In this document: one piece after another, positions 12,579-15,271 of the stretch
Position numbering within the stretch: the first letter of the stretch is position 1
How the letters are laid out: every line of letters starts with the position of its first letter
Source of the DNA: an uncultured Collinsella sp.
GTDB taxonomy: Bacteria; Actinomycetota; Coriobacteriia; Coriobacteriales; Coriobacteriaceae
NCBI GenBank assembly: GCA_900541285.1
Contig: UQJA01000042.1
Location: 1-15,271 of the forward strand
Reading direction: 5' to 3'
Length of the DNA stretch: 15,271 nucleotides
Position numbers and translations under genes: made by a program
The notes under the pieces: generated by a model
What the model was told of the DNA's origin: nothing
Seen by the model: the letters and a program-made list of their open reading frames with translations, nothing else
Database searches by the model: none

Positions 12579-14240
12579 ATGACCAAGCATGTGTTCGTAA
12601 CCGGTGGCGTGGTTTCGTCCCTGGGCAAGGGTATCACCGCGGCCTCGCTGGGCCGTCTGCTCAAGTCGCGTGGCTACAAAGTAACGATGCAGAAGGCCGA
12701 CCCGTATCTGAACGTCGACCCCGGTACCATGAGCCCGTTCCAGCATGGTGAGGTCTTCGTTACCGAGGATGGTTACGAGTCCGACCTGGACCTGGGTCAT
12801 TACGAGCGCTTTATTGATGAGAACCTGACCCGCGATTCCAACTTTACGACCGGCGCGATCTATAAGAGCTTGATCGCCCGCGAGCGTCGCGGCGACTTTT
12901 TGGGCGGTACCGTGCAGGTGATTCCCCACGTCACCAATGCCATTAAGGACAAGTTCCGCCGCATCGAGGAGCAGACCGGCTCCGATGTAGTCATCACCGA
13001 GCTGGGCGGCACGATCGGCGACATCGAGTCCCAACCGTTTGTCGAGGCCATCCGTCAGTACCGCAAGGAGGCCGGCCCCGAGAACGTCTGCTACATCCAC
13101 GTGTCGCTTGTTCCCTATATCGCCGCCGCCCACGAGGTCAAGACCAAGCCCACGCAGCATTCCGTCAAGGAGCTCCGCAGCTTTGGCATCCAGCCCGATA
13201 TTATCGTGCTGCGCTCCGACCACCATATCGATGACGCTATCCGCGGAAAGATCGCAAGCTTCTGCGACGTCGACACCGATTGCGTCTTTACTAACGAGGA
13301 CTGCGCGAGCATTTACGATGTTCCGCAGCTGCTTGCCGAGCAGGACTTTGACCTGCGCATTTGCGAGCGCCTGGGTCTGGACCCGCGTGAGCGCGACATG
13401 AGCGAGTGGAACGAGTTCCTGCGCAAACAGAATCACGCCAACCATCACGCCGACAAGGTGAAGATCGCCGTCGTGGGTAAGTACACTCAGCTGCCCGATG
13501 CGTACCTGTCGGTTATCGAGGCCCTTCACCATGCGGGCGTCTTCTACGATCGCCATGTGGACGTCCAGCTGGTCGACGGCGAGAGCCTTGACGAGCAGAA
13601 TGTCTCCGAGGTTCTGGGCGACGCCTCGGGCATCCTGGTCCCCGGCGGCTTTGGCAAGCGCGCCCTGGAGGGCAAGATCCTCGCGGCCGAGTTTGCCCGT
13701 GAGCACAAGATTCCGTATCTGGGCATTTGCCTGGGCATGCAGGTGGCCGTGTGCGAGTTCGCCCGCAACGTCGTCGGCCTTGCCGGCGCCAGCTCCTCCG
13801 AGTTCGATCCGGACGGCCCGTTTAGCGTCATCGATCTGATGAGCTCGCAGGAGGACGTGACCGAGAAGGGCGGCACCATGCGCCTGGGCGCCTATCCGTG
13901 CAAGCTCGCCGCCGATACCCTTGCTCGCGAGGCATATGGCGAGGAGCTCGTCTACGAGCGTCACCGTCACCGCTTTGAGTTCAACAACGCCTTCCGTGAC
14001 CAGCTCGAGGACGCCGGTTTGGTTATCTCGGGCCTGTCGCCCGACGAGCGCCTGGTCGAGATGGTCGAGCTGCCGCGCGACGTGCATCCGTGGTATGTGG
14101 CAACCCAGGCTCATCCCGAGTTCAAGAGCCGCCCGACCAACCCGCAGCCGCTGTTCCGCGAGTTCGTGCGCGCTTCGATCGGCCAGCACGAGGGTGTCGA
14201 CCGTCTGCAGGTGACGCCCATGAATCTCGCTACGGACTAA
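12579..14240 (+). CDS. pyrG: CTP synthase (glutamine-hydrolysing)
   Basis: Converts UTP to CTP using ATP and ammonia from glutamine, the last step of pyrimidine nucleotide synthesis. The 553-residue length is normal. The N-terminal synthetase domain shows the P-loop-like GGVVSSLGKGI (K17), DPGTMSPFQHGEVFVT and ELGGTIGDIES (E141). The C-terminal class I glutamine amidotransferase domain (about 295-540) has nucleophile C384 in GICLGMQ and the HPE dyad H512/E514, matching C379, H515 and E517 of E. coli. The ribosome site is modest (AGGTAA). xerD begins 2 nt after the stop codon, so the two are probably one transcript. This order (pyrG then xerD) is common in actinobacteria, where chromosome-segregation genes often follow. 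Confidence 0.98.
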   Translation: MTKHVFVTGGVVSSLGKGITAASLGRLLKSRGYKVTMQKADPYLNVDPGTMSPFQHGEVFVTEDGYESDLDLGHYERFIDENLTRDSNFTTGAIYKSLIARERRGDFLGGTVQVIPHVTNAIKDKFRRIEEQTGSDVVITELGGTIGDIESQPFVEAIRQYRKEAGPENVCYIHVSLVPYIAAAHEVKTKPTQHSVKELRSFGIQPDIIVLRSDHHIDDAIRGKIASFCDVDTDCVFTNEDCASIYDVPQLLAEQDFDLRICERLGLDPRERDMSEWNEFLRKQNHANHHADKVKIAVVGKYTQLPDAYLSVIEALHHAGVFYDRHVDVQLVDGESLDEQNVSEVLGDASGILVPGGFGKRALEGKILAAEFAREHKIPYLGICLGMQVAVCEFARNVVGLAGASSSEFDPDGPFSVIDLMSSQEDVTEKGGTMRLGAYPCKLAADTLAREAYGEELVYERHRHRFEFNNAFRDQLEDAGLVISGLSPDERLVEMVELPRDVHPWYVATQAHPEFKSRPTNPQPLFREFVRASIGQHEGVDRLQVTPMNLATD

Positions 14241-14242
14241 GG

Positions 14243-15184
14243 GTGCCGGCGAATAAGGAACATACCGAAGCTACTCCCTCGTCGCTCGCCGTGGCGGCGG
14301 GGGAGTATCTCGATTACCTCGCGGTCGAGCGGGGTTTGGCGCGCAACACGATTGCGGCCTATCGTCGTGACCTGACGACGTACTGCGCCTATCTGGAGCG
14401 GGCGGGTATTGCGTCTTTTGAAGAGGTGACCCGTCAGGTCGTGGAGGGCTTTGTCGCCGACCGTCGCGATGGGGGCTATTCCGATGCCTCGGTGGAGCGT
14501 GCGCTTGCGGCCGTGAAGGGCCTGCATGCCTTTTTGGTGCGCGATGGGGCTGTGGCCCAAAATCCAACGGCGGCGTTGCGCCTGCCTAAAAAGGCCGAGC
14601 GTTTGCCGGAGTATCTATCGGTGGAGGATGTCTCGGCGCTGCTCGATCAAGACTTCTCCGAGGGCGAGATGGGCTTGCGCGACCATGCCATCTTGGAAGT
14701 GCTCTACGGATGCGGTTTGCGTGTGAGCGAGTTGGTGGGGCTCGATGTGGGCGATATCCATATCGACGATGGTTTTGTGCTCGTTCGCGGTAAGGGCTCA
14801 AAGGAACGCCTGTCCCCGCTGGTGGGAAGCGCAGCGCGAGCTCTGACGCTCTATGTAACTGAAGGGCGCTCTCGCTTGGCGGCCCATGCCCGCGGAACCG
14901 AGACCTCGGCGGTCTTTTTAAATAAGAACGGCCGCCGTCTGTCGCGCCAGGGCATCCATGCCATCTGTGAGCGCTACGGGCGCCAGGTGGGGCTGGTGGG
15001 ACTCCATCCCCATACGCTGCGTCACTCCTTTGCCACCCATATGCTTGCGGGCGGCGCAGACCTCCGTGTGCTACAGGAGATCTTGGGACATGCCGATATA
15101 TCGACCACGCAGGTCTACACGCATGTCGATCGTACGCAACTGACCGAGGTCTATCTGGCGGCGCACCCGCTGGCGCATCGTTAA
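14243..15184 (+). CDS. xerD: Site-specific tyrosine recombinase XerD
   Basis: Cuts and rejoins DNA at dif with XerC to resolve chromosome dimers. All catalytic residues are present: R160 in CGLRVSEL, K184 in RGKGSKERL, H257 and R260 in HPHTLRHSFATH, H283 in LGHADIS and nucleophile Y292 in QVYTHV. The spacing agrees with E. coli XerD with an N-terminus about 12-13 residues longer. The N-terminal SAM-like core-binding domain (about 16-105) includes EYLDYLAVERGLARNT. The start is taken as GTG 14243, which gives 313 residues; the frame is open upstream but lies inside pyrG and reads as nonsense there. The ribosome site is poor, so translation may be coupled to pyrG. Whether it acts at dif or is a XerC/phage-type relative is inferred from context and length. 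Confidence 0.93.
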   Translation: MPANKEHTEATPSSLAVAAGEYLDYLAVERGLARNTIAAYRRDLTTYCAYLERAGIASFEEVTRQVVEGFVADRRDGGYSDASVERALAAVKGLHAFLVRDGAVAQNPTAALRLPKKAERLPEYLSVEDVSALLDQDFSEGEMGLRDHAILEVLYGCGLRVSELVGLDVGDIHIDDGFVLVRGKGSKERLSPLVGSAARALTLYVTEGRSRLAAHARGTETSAVFLNKNGRRLSRQGIHAICERYGRQVGLVGLHPHTLRHSFATHMLAGGADLRVLQEILGHADISTTQVYTHVDRTQLTEVYLAAHPLAHR

Positions 15185-15227
15185 CACATTGCTGGCCTGC
15201 ATATTTATAGGTATTCGGGGACGGGCC

Positions 15228-15271
15228 CCAGATTGCCGCGGCGTGCTTTTGCGCGCGCATGGGCAATCTGG
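15228..15271. repeat. Inverted repeat reaching the right edge
   Basis: CCAGATTGCC (15228-15237) and GGCAATCTGG (15262-15271) are perfect 10-bp inverted repeats around a 24-base centre that can itself pair partly (GCGTGC with GCGCGC). The right arm ends at the window edge and the left arm continues as GGGGACGGGCC, so the full element may be longer. It could be the xerD terminator or a REP-like palindrome. Confidence 0.6.

Noticed and set aside
12312..14189. Open frame of 625 codons antisense to pyrG
   Set aside because: Shadow of the highly conserved pyrG frame, with no family motifs and no start signal.

Overview
The window looks like chromosomal DNA from a GC-rich, anaerobic, fermentative actinobacterium, most likely a Coriobacteriia gut commensal such as Collinsella. 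This is inferred from three things: GC-rich codon use, a pyrG-xerD neighbourhood of the actinobacterial type, and an arginine deiminase (ADI) cluster with a YfcC-type transporter. No rRNA, tRNA, CRISPR array, transposase or phage gene was recognised.

Layout. (1) Positions 1-2237, minus strand: polyphosphate kinase ppk1, with its 3' end outside the window. (2) 2238-2788: AT-rich intergenic DNA holding the ppk1 promoter and the long regulatory region of the first arginine deiminase. (3) 2789-9843, plus strand: arcA copy 1, an ArcT-like aminotransferase, a second AT-rich regulatory region, arcA copy 2, ornithine carbamoyltransferase (arcB) and a YfcC-family antiporter (arcD). Hairpin terminators or attenuators separate most of these genes. 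(4) 9844-10323: about 480 bases with no convincing gene but a run of strong hairpins, including one imperfect hairpin of 98 nt. (5) 10324-11805: a DUF1846/UPF0371 protein. (6) 12062-12400: a small winged-helix regulator. (7) 12579-15184: pyrG (CTP synthase) and xerD (tyrosine recombinase), separated by 2 nt. (8) An inverted repeat runs to the right edge.

How the genes work together. ArcA converts arginine to citrulline and ammonia. ArcB splits citrulline with phosphate into ornithine and carbamoyl phosphate. ArcD probably exchanges ornithine for arginine. Carbamate kinase (arcC), which would make the ATP, is not in the window. The remaining genes are housekeeping or of unknown role and have no evident link to the arc cluster.

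The most notable observation is a perfect 1369-bp direct repeat (2661-4029 and 5750-7118) carrying the whole arcA coding sequence plus its core promoter and leader. It flanks the aminotransferase gene. Just upstream of both copies, where the sequences have otherwise diverged, a CCGTTC box is kept 21 bp from a second CCGTTC box. A third pair with the same 21-bp period lies farther upstream of copy 2. This points to an activator-controlled, duplicated arcA. The second point of interest is the hairpin-rich stretch after arcD.
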